Positions 1-7,579 of a stretch of DNA of 64,000 nt are shown here, piece by piece; positions within the stretch are counted from its first letter, which is position 1, and each line of letters starts with the position of its first letter. The stretch is from Hwangdonia lutea (GTDB lineage Bacteria; Bacteroidota; Bacteroidia; Flavobacteriales; Flavobacteriaceae). A program made the translations under genes and the position numbers. The DNA lies in the NCBI RefSeq assembly GCF_032814565.1, contig NZ_CP136521.1, positions 2,266,501 to 2,330,500 of the forward strand. The letters are read 5' to 3'. The notes under the pieces were generated by a model. That model did no database searches, was not told where the DNA came from, and was given only the letters and a program-made list of their open reading frames with translations.

Positions 1-1604
1 AAATCCGTGGTTTGATTTTCAGTTTGCTCATTTCGGTTGTTGTTTTCTATAAAGTTTAGTTCAACCTTAGCGCCAACAATGGGTTTACCGTTGTTCCGGT
101 CAATGATTTGAAAGATTTTAAAATCCGTTTTATCGGTTTCCACCAGAGCTAAATCGGTAACTTGAATGGTGCTAAATGCAAAGGTGTTTTCTTCATTTTT
201 CGGCGCAGCATAAATTAAGTAGCTTCCATTGTTCAGTTTTGGTAATAGGATTTCGGTGGTATGCGTTTGGTAGTCACCTTCGTTACGCAAACTGCTATGC
301 CATTCGGTTGTAGTTTTTAATTTTTTAATAAAAGCTAATTGCTCTTCCTTTCGGTAGGTTTTGTTGAATTTCTCTAGCTGGTTTCTAGAGATTTTATGAA
401 TTTTAAATTGAAGCTGATTCAAGTTTTTATAGCGAATCAATAAGCGCGAATCTTTGAGGATAGGCAAGAAGTTTTCAGTTGTAATTTGTAACGATTTTTG
501 TTCAATTAGCTGCTTTAGAATGGTACACATTTCTGCACCTTTGCTTTTTGGAAACTTTGCAATAACGTTGTTGCAAATATCAATGGCTTCTTTGTTTTTC
601 CAACGGTTTTCTTTCTTTGTTTTTGGTTGATAATCTAATCCTTGTTGATAGTAAATAGTAGCGATTTCATAATCATATAAACCTGAAACTTTGTGCGCTT
701 TTAATTGCTCGCTTTCAGTTTTTAAGGCGTTTAATAAAATGGATTGCTTATCGCTAAAAGTAGCATGTTGGTTTACAAACTTTAATCGATTAATATTAAC
801 ATCGGCTAATGCTAAATGCGATTTACCTTTTAAATGAAATCGAATTAAATCTTGATAAATTTTTAAAGCATTTAATTGCAACGACGTTGAATCTTTGGAA
901 GTTAATTTTAATTCCGAAAAAGTCTTGGTATCGCCTAAAAAATCGGGATTATCAATTTCAAATTTATAAGCTGGTTTGGTGATATGCGTTTCGTTGGTTT
1001 TGTAAAATAGTAACGCGTTATGACTTAAAAAATCAAATAAAGTCGGACGATAAATTTTAGAGCCTTTTTGCTCATTTAAAAGCACACTATAATTACTTAA
1101 TGGCTCCAATTGAAGCATCAATCCGTTCTCTAAAGAGTTTTGATAATGCTCATGAATCTCATTAAAAATAGTTTGCAAATCCCAAGTTCTAAAATCGTTC
1201 GCATCTAATTTTTCAGAAGTTTTAGTGCGATTGTAAAACTGCCAACGGTGTTGGTTAAAATACTGCCAATATAAATTGGCCAAAATATTTTCAAGGATGT
1301 TTTTAGTGGGAAACGAACTCTGTTCAATTTCATTTTTAAAATTATTAATGATTTTTAATTGCGCATCTTCCTCTAAAACCAAAGCGAACTTGCTTTTAAA
1401 AAGCATGGTTTTAATAAGTTGCGGGTTATTTTTATCTTTTTTAGCTTTCGCTGAAATATCTTCAACAATTTTTAATGCCGATTTTGGCAAACCTTCAACC
1501 TCTAGTTTTTCAACTTTAGTCCATAATTTTTGGTAATCTGGATTTTGAGCTTGCGTTAAATTTGAAAAAAGAATAATCATTAATATTAATAGTGTACGTT
1601 TCAT
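1..1604 (-). CDS. Alpha-2-macroglobulin family protein, N-terminal part (truncated by window edge)
   Basis: The minus-strand frame is open from an ATG at 1604 to the window edge, giving about 534 residues without a stop. It starts with a hydrophobic signal peptide ending in TQAQ near residue 20. The part that follows (QKLWTKVEKLEVEGLPKSA and a helical region rich in Lys/Asn) resembles the N-terminal helical segment of the large Bacteroidota alpha-2-macroglobulin/MG2-domain proteins. The last visible part (SYLIYAAPKNEENTFAFSTI, then VTDLALV) looks like the start of macroglobulin-like beta domains. Family members are envelope proteins of about 1800-2000 residues thought to trap or inhibit proteases. 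The thioester region, if any, lies outside the window, so function beyond the family cannot be judged. Confidence 0.75.
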   Translation of the reverse strand, partial: MKRTLLILMIILFSNLTQAQNPDYQKLWTKVEKLEVEGLPKSALKIVEDISAKAKKDKNNPQLIKTMLFKSKFALVLEEDAQLKIINNFKNEIEQSSFPTKNILENILANLYWQYFNQHRWQFYNRTKTSEKLDANDFRTWDLQTIFNEIHEHYQNSLENGLMLQLEPLSNYSVLLNEQKGSKIYRPTLFDFLSHNALLFYKTNETHITKPAYKFEIDNPDFLGDTKTFSELKLTSKDSTSLQLNALKIYQDLIRFHLKGKSHLALADVNINRLKFVNQHATFSDKQSILLNALKTESEQLKAHKVSGLYDYEIATIYYQQGLDYQPKTKKENRWKNKEAIDICNNVIAKFPKSKGAEMCTILKQLIEQKSLQITTENFLPILKDSRLLIRYKNLNQLQFKIHKISRNQLEKFNKTYRKEEQLAFIKKLKTTTEWHSSLRNEGDYQTHTTEILLPKLNNGSYLIYAAPKNEENTFAFSTIQVTDLALVETDKTDFKIFQIIDRNNGKPIVGAKVELNFIENNNRNEQTENQTTD

Positions 1605-1720
1605 TTATGCTGTATTTGTCTTTAAATGTACTTTCAAAAGTTATTCCAAAAAACAATAAATTAGGAATTACTTTCGTTGGTTGAGTGAAGTTAACCATTT
1701 TTCAAGTAAAGTGTAATGTT

Positions 1721-1728
1721 TAACTTTG
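1721..1728 (+). promoter_or_regulatory. Putative -7 box (TAACTTTG) of the TPR-protein gene
   Basis: The octamer fits the Bacteroidota -7 consensus TAnnTTTG and lies 19 bases before the ATG at 1748. No TTG/TTTG -33 element is visible at the usual spacing, so only the -7 half supports the call. Confidence 0.35.
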
Positions 1729-1747
1729 TATTTTCCATCTAAATGCT

Positions 1748-2701
1748 ATGTACAAGTTTTTGCTTCTACTTTTATTACCAACACTTATATTTGGTCAACC
1801 CGAATTGGATGATGTGGATGCCCTTTTTCAAAACAAACAATTTGAAAAAGCAGAAAAACTCGTTTCAGAATATTTAAAAAACAATCCCAACAATATAAAG
1901 GCTATTGAGTTTTTAGGCGATGCGTACGGGCATCAAAAAAAATGGGACGATGCCATAAACCAATATCAAAAACTTGTAAATATTCAACAAAACAATGCCA
2001 ATTACCATTATAAATACGGCGGCGCCATGGGCATGAAAGCTTTGTCGGTTAATAAATTAAAGGCATTGGGCATTATTGGCGATGTAAAAACAGCATTCTT
2101 AAAAGCGGCCAAATTAGATAAAAACCACATTAACGCGCGTTGGGCATTGGTAGAATTGTACATGCAATTACCCGGAATTTTAGGTGGCAGTAAAAACAAA
2201 TCGTTACAGTTTGCGCAACAACTGGAAAACCTCTCGAAAGTGGATGGCTACTTAGCAAAAGGTTATATTCACGAGTACGACGACGAACCAGAACTAGCGG
2301 AAAAATATTATAAAATGGCGATAGTTGAAGGCGGATCTTTAACCTGCTTTAACAAGTTGACTGCCCTTTACGAAAACCAAAATCAGCCCCAAAAAGCCAT
2401 TCAAAATATTGAGGTTGCCCAACAAAAACACCAGCGCAACGCACTGCATTATCAAATAGGCAAAGTGGCCGCCCAATATAACACACAACTTAAAAAAGGC
2501 GAACAATGTTTGCTCACTTACATAGCAAATTACACCCCAAACGATGGCGTGCCAAAAGCTTGGGCGCACTACCGTTTAGCGCAGATTAATGTGCATAAAA
2601 ACAATAAATCCGAAGCCTTAAAATACATCAATTTGGCCATTGCCGAACTGCCAAAAATCCCATCGTTTAAAGCAAAAAAGGAAGCAATTTTAAAGCTTTA
2701 A
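1748..2701 (+). CDS. Exported TPR-repeat protein
   Basis: This 317-residue protein starts with a signal peptide (MYKFLLLLLLPTLIFGQ), so it is likely periplasmic or outer-membrane associated. The mature part is a series of tetratricopeptide-like helices: residues 25-95 (FEKAEKLVSEYLKNNP, then WDDAINQYQKLV), a less regular stretch at 100-165 and further repeats at 175-300. No catalytic motif is visible. TPR proteins of this kind act as protein-interaction scaffolds, but the partner is not evident. The gene stands alone between an oppositely oriented A2M-like gene and mpl, with a structured repeat just after its stop codon. Confidence 0.75.
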   Translation: MYKFLLLLLLPTLIFGQPELDDVDALFQNKQFEKAEKLVSEYLKNNPNNIKAIEFLGDAYGHQKKWDDAINQYQKLVNIQQNNANYHYKYGGAMGMKALSVNKLKALGIIGDVKTAFLKAAKLDKNHINARWALVELYMQLPGILGGSKNKSLQFAQQLENLSKVDGYLAKGYIHEYDDEPELAEKYYKMAIVEGGSLTCFNKLTALYENQNQPQKAIQNIEVAQQKHQRNALHYQIGKVAAQYNTQLKKGEQCLLTYIANYTPNDGVPKAWAHYRLAQINVHKNNKSEALKYINLAIAELPKIPSFKAKKEAILKL

Positions 2702-2708
2702 AATTTGG

Positions 2709-2789
2709 GCGTTACCCTGCGGGTCGGGCTTTCGGCAGTCGCTTCCTCCTACGTCGGCGAGCTCCAACAAATGCCTCAATCCCTAACGC
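2709..2789 (+). repeat. Dispersed structured repeat, copy 1 (GCGTTA...TAACGC bounded)
   Basis: The element begins GCGTTACCC and ends CCCTAACGC, so its ends can pair. Inside are a small hairpin ACCC-TGC-GGGT (2714-2724), the conserved core GGTCGGGCTTTCGGC and the tail AACAAATGCCTCAATCCC. It shares ends, core and tail with the copy at 21984-22091 in inverse orientation, and ends with copies near 43.3 and 49.3 kb. An open frame through it (2705-2908) has no other coding support. Confidence 0.8.
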
Positions 2790-2888
2790 GGGCAAGTTTG
2801 CAAAGTTTGGTTTCAATAAAAGGTATTTATTTGTTTAATAAAGGCATTTTCCAACAAAAAAATATGCGTGTATTCGTAGCAAAAAAAG

Positions 2889-2896
2889 TATCTTTG
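2889..2896 (+). promoter_or_regulatory. Putative -7 box (TATCTTTG) of mpl
   Basis: An exact TAnnTTTG match lies 22 bases before the mpl ATG and would give a very short leader. No -33 TTG is seen at 17-23 bases upstream. Confidence 0.4.
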
Positions 2897-2918
2897 GCAC
2901 TTCTGTAAAATCACACAA

Positions 2919-4274
2919 ATGAACGCACATTTTATAGCTATCGGCGGTTCTGCCATGCACAATTTAGCCATAGCATTACAGCATAAAAACTACAACGTAA
3001 CAGGAAGCGACGATGTAATTTACGAGCCTTCAAAATCAAGATTAGATGCTCATGGATTGCTACCAAAAACCTTTGGTTGGTTTCCAGAAAAAATAACATC
3101 AAATTTGGATGCCATTGTTTTGGGCATGCATGCCAAAGCCGATAATCCAGAGCTAATAAAAGCCCAGGAATTGGGTTTAAAAATATATAGCTATCCCGAA
3201 TTTTTATACGAGCAATCCAAACATAAAACCCGTGTGGTTATTGGCGGAAGCCACGGAAAAACAACCATAACATCAATGATTCTTCATGTGATGCAATATC
3301 ACGATAAGGATGTCGATTATATGGTTGGCGCGCAATTGGAAGGTTTCGATGTGATGGTAAAACTTACCGAAGACAACGATTTTATAGTGTTGGAAGGCGA
3401 CGAGTATTTAAGCTCGACCATAGACAGGCGTCCAAAATTTCATTTGTACAAACCCAATTTAGCCCTGTTGAGCGGTATTGCTTGGGATCATATTAATGTG
3501 TTTCCAACTTACGAAAACTATGTGGAGCAGTTCCGTATTTTTGTTGATTCTATTGTTAGCGGCGGAAGCATTAATTACAATGAAGAAGATGCCGAAGTAA
3601 AACGAGTAGTTGAAGCTAGCGAAAACACCATCCGAAAAATAGCTTACCAAACGCCAAAATATACCGTTAAAAACGGACAAACACTTTTAGAAACCCCAGA
3701 AGGCGATTTACCCATCGAAATTTTTGGCAAACACAACCTAAATAATTTAGCTGGTGCCAAATGGATTTGCCAACACATGGGCGTTGACGAAGACGATTTT
3801 TACGAAGCTATTTCCACCTTTAAAGGCGCAAGCAAACGATTGGAAAAAATAGTCGAAACAACAAATAGCGTCGCTTATAAAGATTTTGCACATTCGCCAA
3901 GTAAAGTAGAGGCCACAACCAACGCCGTAAAAGAGCAATACGCAAATCGCACTTTAATTGCTTGTTTAGAGCTACACACTTACAGCAGTTTAAATGCAGA
4001 ATTTTTAAAAGAATACAAAGGTGCCTTAAATGCCGCCGATGTTGCCGTGGTATTTTATTCGCCACATGCAGTCGAGATTAAAAAACTAGACACCGTAACA
4101 CACGAGCAAATAGCCAAGGCTTTTCAGCGCGACGATTTAATTATTTACACCAATCCTGACGACTTTAAGACATTTTTATTCTCGCAAAATTTCGACAACA
4201 AAGCCCTGCTTTTAATGAGTTCTGGTGACTATGGTGGGTTGGATTTTGATGAGTTGACAAATTTGATAAATTAG
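2919..4274 (+). CDS. mpl: UDP-N-acetylmuramate:L-alanyl-gamma-D-glutamyl-meso-diaminopimelate ligase (Mpl)
   Basis: Mpl is a cytoplasmic Mur ligase that re-attaches the recycled murein tripeptide to UDP-MurNAc. The 451-residue length fits the family. An N-terminal nucleotide-sugar domain begins AIGGSAMHNLAIAL. The Mur-ligase ATP loop GGSHGKTT is at residues 109-116, followed by the central domain with EGDEYLSS and WDHINVFPTYENY and by a C-terminal domain (KDFAHSPSKVEAT, then ELHTYSSLN). The SAMHNLA opening and HSPSKV motif separate Mpl from MurC. It is monocistronic and preceded by a -7 box. A role in peptidoglycan recycling is inferred from the family. Confidence 0.9.
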   Translation: MNAHFIAIGGSAMHNLAIALQHKNYNVTGSDDVIYEPSKSRLDAHGLLPKTFGWFPEKITSNLDAIVLGMHAKADNPELIKAQELGLKIYSYPEFLYEQSKHKTRVVIGGSHGKTTITSMILHVMQYHDKDVDYMVGAQLEGFDVMVKLTEDNDFIVLEGDEYLSSTIDRRPKFHLYKPNLALLSGIAWDHINVFPTYENYVEQFRIFVDSIVSGGSINYNEEDAEVKRVVEASENTIRKIAYQTPKYTVKNGQTLLETPEGDLPIEIFGKHNLNNLAGAKWICQHMGVDEDDFYEAISTFKGASKRLEKIVETTNSVAYKDFAHSPSKVEATTNAVKEQYANRTLIACLELHTYSSLNAEFLKEYKGALNAADVAVVFYSPHAVEIKKLDTVTHEQIAKAFQRDDLIIYTNPDDFKTFLFSQNFDNKALLLMSSGDYGGLDFDELTNLIN

Positions 4275-4400
4275 ATTTGGCAAATTGATTTTTCTATAAT
4301 GAACTGTGGTATATAAAAATAAAGCGCTTCATTTTAAAACCACATTAATAAATCCTGTTTCATATTTCAACGAAAGCGTTTCAGTTTTATAATTTTACTT

Positions 4401-4408
4401 TACTTTTG
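4401..4408 (+). promoter_or_regulatory. Putative -7 box (TACTTTTG) of purM
   Basis: A TAnnTTTG match lies 17 bases before the purM ATG, in a 151-base spacer with nothing else recognisable. The upstream -33 position reads TTTCAG rather than TTTG. Confidence 0.35.
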
Positions 4409-4425
4409 CATTACAATACTATATT

Positions 4426-5604
4426 ATGAGTCAAGAAGTTTCAAAACGATATGCACAGCGCGGTGTGTCGGCATCAAAAGAAGATGTGCACAATGCTATA
4501 AAAAATATCGATAAAGGATTGTATCCAAAAGCATTCTGTAAAATTGTGCCAGATCATTTAACCAATGATGATGATTATTGCTTGATTATGCATGCTGATG
4601 GCGCAGGTACAAAATCGTCCTTGGCTTACATGTATTGGAAGGAAACGGGCGATATCTCTGTGTGGAAAGGCATTGCGCAAGATGCTTTAATTATGAATAT
4701 CGACGACTTGTTATGTGTTGGCGCAACCGATAATATCATGCTGTCATCAACAATTGGTAGAAATAAAAATTTAATTCCGGGAGAAGTGCTTTCGGCAATT
4801 ATAAATGGCACCGAAGAACTACTTGAGGATTTAAAATCGTTTGGAGTGACCATTCATTCCACGGGTGGCGAAACTGCAGATGTTGGCGATTTGGTGCGCA
4901 CCATTATTGTAGATTCTACGGTAACGGCTAGAATGAAGCGAAGCGATGTTATCGATAATGCTAATATAAAAGCCGGCGATGTTATTGTTGGTTTAGAAAG
5001 CTTCGGGAAGGCTACATACGAGAAAGAATACAACGGTGGCATGGGAAGCAACGGCTTAACCTCGGCACGACACGATGTGTTTAGTAAGTATTTGGCCGAA
5101 AAATACCCAGAAAGTTACGATCCTTCGGTGCCCAAAGATTTAGTGTATTCCGGTGGCGTAAAACTCACGGATGCCGTAAAAGATGCGCCGATAGATGCCG
5201 GTAAATTGGTGTTGTCTCCAACGCGAACCTATGCGCCTATTGTAAAAGCGATTTTATCTAAATACAATGCTGAAACAGTGCATGGTATGGTTCATTGTTC
5301 AGGTGGTGCGCAGACTAAGATTCTGCATTTTGTTGATGAATTTCACATCGTAAAAGATAACATGTTTCCTATTCCGCCGTTATTTAAACTCATTCAAGAA
5401 CAGAGTAAAACCGATTGGAAAGAAATGTATCAAGTGTTTAATTGCGGACACCGCATGGAACTTTACGTAGCGCCTGAAATTGCCGAAGATATCATAGCAA
5501 TATCAAAAACCTTTAATGTTGATGCGCAAATTATAGGTAGGGTAGAGTCCTCTAGTCATAAAAAACTCACCATAAAATCCGAGTTTGGCGTGTTTAAGTA
5601 TTGA
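4426..5604 (+). CDS. purM: Phosphoribosylformylglycinamidine cyclo-ligase (AIR synthase), Bacteroidota type
   Basis: This enzyme closes the imidazole ring of aminoimidazole ribonucleotide in purine synthesis. The 392-residue protein starts MSQEVSKRYAQRGVSASKED and carries AIR-synthase motifs: HADGAGTKSSLAY (about residues 56-68), the DALIMNIDDLLCVGA metal/ATP segment, HSTGGETADVGDL and a C-terminal half with VHCSGGAQTKI. Its sequence and length differ from the roughly 345-residue proteobacterial PurM, and it matches the divergent form found across Flavobacteriia. No other pur gene is adjacent. Confidence 0.85.
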   Translation: MSQEVSKRYAQRGVSASKEDVHNAIKNIDKGLYPKAFCKIVPDHLTNDDDYCLIMHADGAGTKSSLAYMYWKETGDISVWKGIAQDALIMNIDDLLCVGATDNIMLSSTIGRNKNLIPGEVLSAIINGTEELLEDLKSFGVTIHSTGGETADVGDLVRTIIVDSTVTARMKRSDVIDNANIKAGDVIVGLESFGKATYEKEYNGGMGSNGLTSARHDVFSKYLAEKYPESYDPSVPKDLVYSGGVKLTDAVKDAPIDAGKLVLSPTRTYAPIVKAILSKYNAETVHGMVHCSGGAQTKILHFVDEFHIVKDNMFPIPPLFKLIQEQSKTDWKEMYQVFNCGHRMELYVAPEIAEDIIAISKTFNVDAQIIGRVESSSHKKLTIKSEFGVFKY

Positions 5605-5610
5605 TGTGTT

Positions 5611-6318
5611 ATGCTTTTTGTAAAAGCCATAAATCCAAAAAAGATAGTTGTAATTTTTGCAGTGTTACTTGGCATAGCTAATATTTATACCATTTACAAT
5701 TTTGGTTTTTTTGAAGAAAGAATTGTTCGGGTGTTTAGCTCCTCGGTTTTTCTAATTTTATTATTGGTTTTTAAGGGGTATAAAAGTGGTGTTTTGGTAT
5801 TAGCTTTTTTGTGTTTTTGGTTGGCAGATATCTGTATGCTAAGATATGAGAATTCACTTTTTAATAAATTGGCATTAACTTTTCCAATTCTTGCTTATTC
5901 AGCCATATCTAAACATATCTATTTAAAAATCAGACCGATAAAATTAAACAAATACATTAAAACATTTTTTGGTTTTATTATTCTTTTGAATGTTTATATG
6001 ATTTACGAAATAGTAGAAGTTATTGAATTGGGTTTAGATAATGTGTTTGAAAAAATTATGATTTACGCCAACGGGTTTTCATTAATTATATTGGGAACTT
6101 TGGCTGGAATTTATAATCTTAATTATAATTCAATACATGCTACTTATTGCATTTTTTTCGTGTTCGTTTTTGTTCTTTCGGCTATATGTAATGTGTTGGC
6201 TTATTATTTGAATTTGGAAATTTTATTTTATTTTAATCGTTGTTTTTATATTTTAGGATTAACAATAATGATGCTTTATTTGTGCTTGCAAAAAAAAGAA
6301 GAACTCCTTTTAGAATAA
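5611..6318 (+). CDS. Integral membrane protein, possibly YhhN-like
   Basis: The 235-residue protein is almost entirely hydrophobic, with about seven to eight membrane-spanning stretches separated by short Lys-rich loops. The segment FLCFWLADICMLR around residues 70-82 recalls the conserved GD-containing helix of YhhN/TMEM86 lysoplasmalogenase-like proteins, but with Ala-Asp instead of Gly-Asp, so this assignment is weak. The start lies 6 bases after the purM stop, suggesting co-transcription. It is noticeably more AT-rich than purM, which is common for fast-evolving membrane proteins. I do not otherwise recognise it. Confidence 0.6.
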   Translation: MLFVKAINPKKIVVIFAVLLGIANIYTIYNFGFFEERIVRVFSSSVFLILLLVFKGYKSGVLVLAFLCFWLADICMLRYENSLFNKLALTFPILAYSAISKHIYLKIRPIKLNKYIKTFFGFIILLNVYMIYEIVEVIELGLDNVFEKIMIYANGFSLIILGTLAGIYNLNYNSIHATYCIFFVFVFVLSAICNVLAYYLNLEILFYFNRCFYILGLTIMMLYLCLQKKEELLLE

Positions 6319-6411
6319 AACAGTAGATTTTAAAAATTTAGTTTTTAATAATTTATGTTAAATTGGAATGGTTTTTGATTAAAACCGTATTTAATTATAT
6401 CCAACCTAATT

Positions 6412-7383
6412 ATGAAAAATACGCTTTTAGCTATAGTTTTTTTGTGTGTTCAATTTGCATTTGCCCAACCCGATTCGCTGTTCATAAAAACCCCTAAGCC
6501 TAAAGACGAGCTTAAGGAGTTAAGGCCGGAATGGAAACAAATAAACAAAGCGACTTTCGATTTAAGTGAAGTTGCCTTTGTTAATTGGAGTGCCGGTGGT
6601 AGTAACTCGATATCCGGTTTGGTTGGAATTAGGTCTGAAGCCAACTATAAAGATAAATATTTCTTTTGGAACAATAACTTATCGGCGCGCTATGGTATAA
6701 ACAAGCAAGAAAGCAGGGAGATTAGAAAAACCGACGATTTGTTCGAAATGAATTCCAATATTGGTTACAAGCCCGACGAATCTTCAAACTGGTTTTATTC
6801 GGCGCGATTAAATTTTAAAACACAATTAACAAACGGTTATAAATACCCAAACACAGACGACCCAATATCTAGGTTTATGGCGCCCGGATATTTGTTTTTT
6901 GGTGGCGGAATGGAATATGGAAAGGATATTGAAGAGTTGTCTTTTTACTTCTCTCCAATAACCCTTAAAGCCACTTTTGTGTTAGACGAAGACCTTGCCA
7001 ATGCCGGTGCCTTTGGTGTTACGCCAGCGGTTTTGGACGTAGACGGAAACGTAATTATCGAAGGGGAGCGCACAAGACAGGAAGTTGGTATTTTATTAAC
7101 AAATAGCTACAAAATGCAGGTGGTTGAAAACGTAGCCATGGTGCATCAAGTGAACCTGTATACCGATTATATAAACAATTTTGGTAACGTTGATTTGGAT
7201 TGGAGAGTGGACTTCAATTTTAAAGTAAATAGTTTTATGAGGGCTACTTTGGGGTCGCACATGAAGTATGATGATGATATAAAAACTTCTGTGCCGTCAG
7301 ATGTTGAAGGCGAGTTTGATGAGGCAGGTGCCAAAATACAGTGGAAACAGTTCTTGGGTATTGGTTTTGCTATAGATTTTTAG
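6412..7383 (+). CDS. DUF3078 domain outer-membrane/exported protein
   Basis: The 323-residue protein has a signal peptide (cleavage near FAFAQ, residue 19). The opening of the mature part (LSEVAFVNWSAGGSNSISGL) is the hallmark of the Bacteroidota DUF3078 family. The remainder alternates short hydrophobic and polar residues (FFWNNNLSARYGINKQ, WFYSARLNFKTQLT), as in beta strands, and ends in the aromatic FAIDF typical of an outer-membrane barrel. The function of the family is unknown. The gene appears monocistronic. Confidence 0.85.
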   Translation: MKNTLLAIVFLCVQFAFAQPDSLFIKTPKPKDELKELRPEWKQINKATFDLSEVAFVNWSAGGSNSISGLVGIRSEANYKDKYFFWNNNLSARYGINKQESREIRKTDDLFEMNSNIGYKPDESSNWFYSARLNFKTQLTNGYKYPNTDDPISRFMAPGYLFFGGGMEYGKDIEELSFYFSPITLKATFVLDEDLANAGAFGVTPAVLDVDGNVIIEGERTRQEVGILLTNSYKMQVVENVAMVHQVNLYTDYINNFGNVDLDWRVDFNFKVNSFMRATLGSHMKYDDDIKTSVPSDVEGEFDEAGAKIQWKQFLGIGFAIDF

Positions 7384-7579
7384 AATAACAGACACCAACC
7401 TTATTTAAAAAACTTGTTAACTTTTTATTGTTGATAAATTCACAAACACCTAACAATCAGGTTTTTAGTTGTTTTTGTTTGTAAACTTCATGATTTTTGT
7501 CATGTTCCAAGTTGAAAATTTTTAGTTAATTTACAGTTTGAAATATAATCCATACTGAACTAAAAATTTTAACCGACTC

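Noticed and set aside
2705-2908. Open frame of 67 codons after the TPR gene
   Set aside because: It runs through the structured repeat and the mpl promoter; the start and composition follow the repeat and give no protein-like pattern.
7384-7579. Cobalamin riboswitch before the B12-dependent reductase
   Set aside because: No B12-box consensus or matching helices could be seen; the same is true upstream of icmF.
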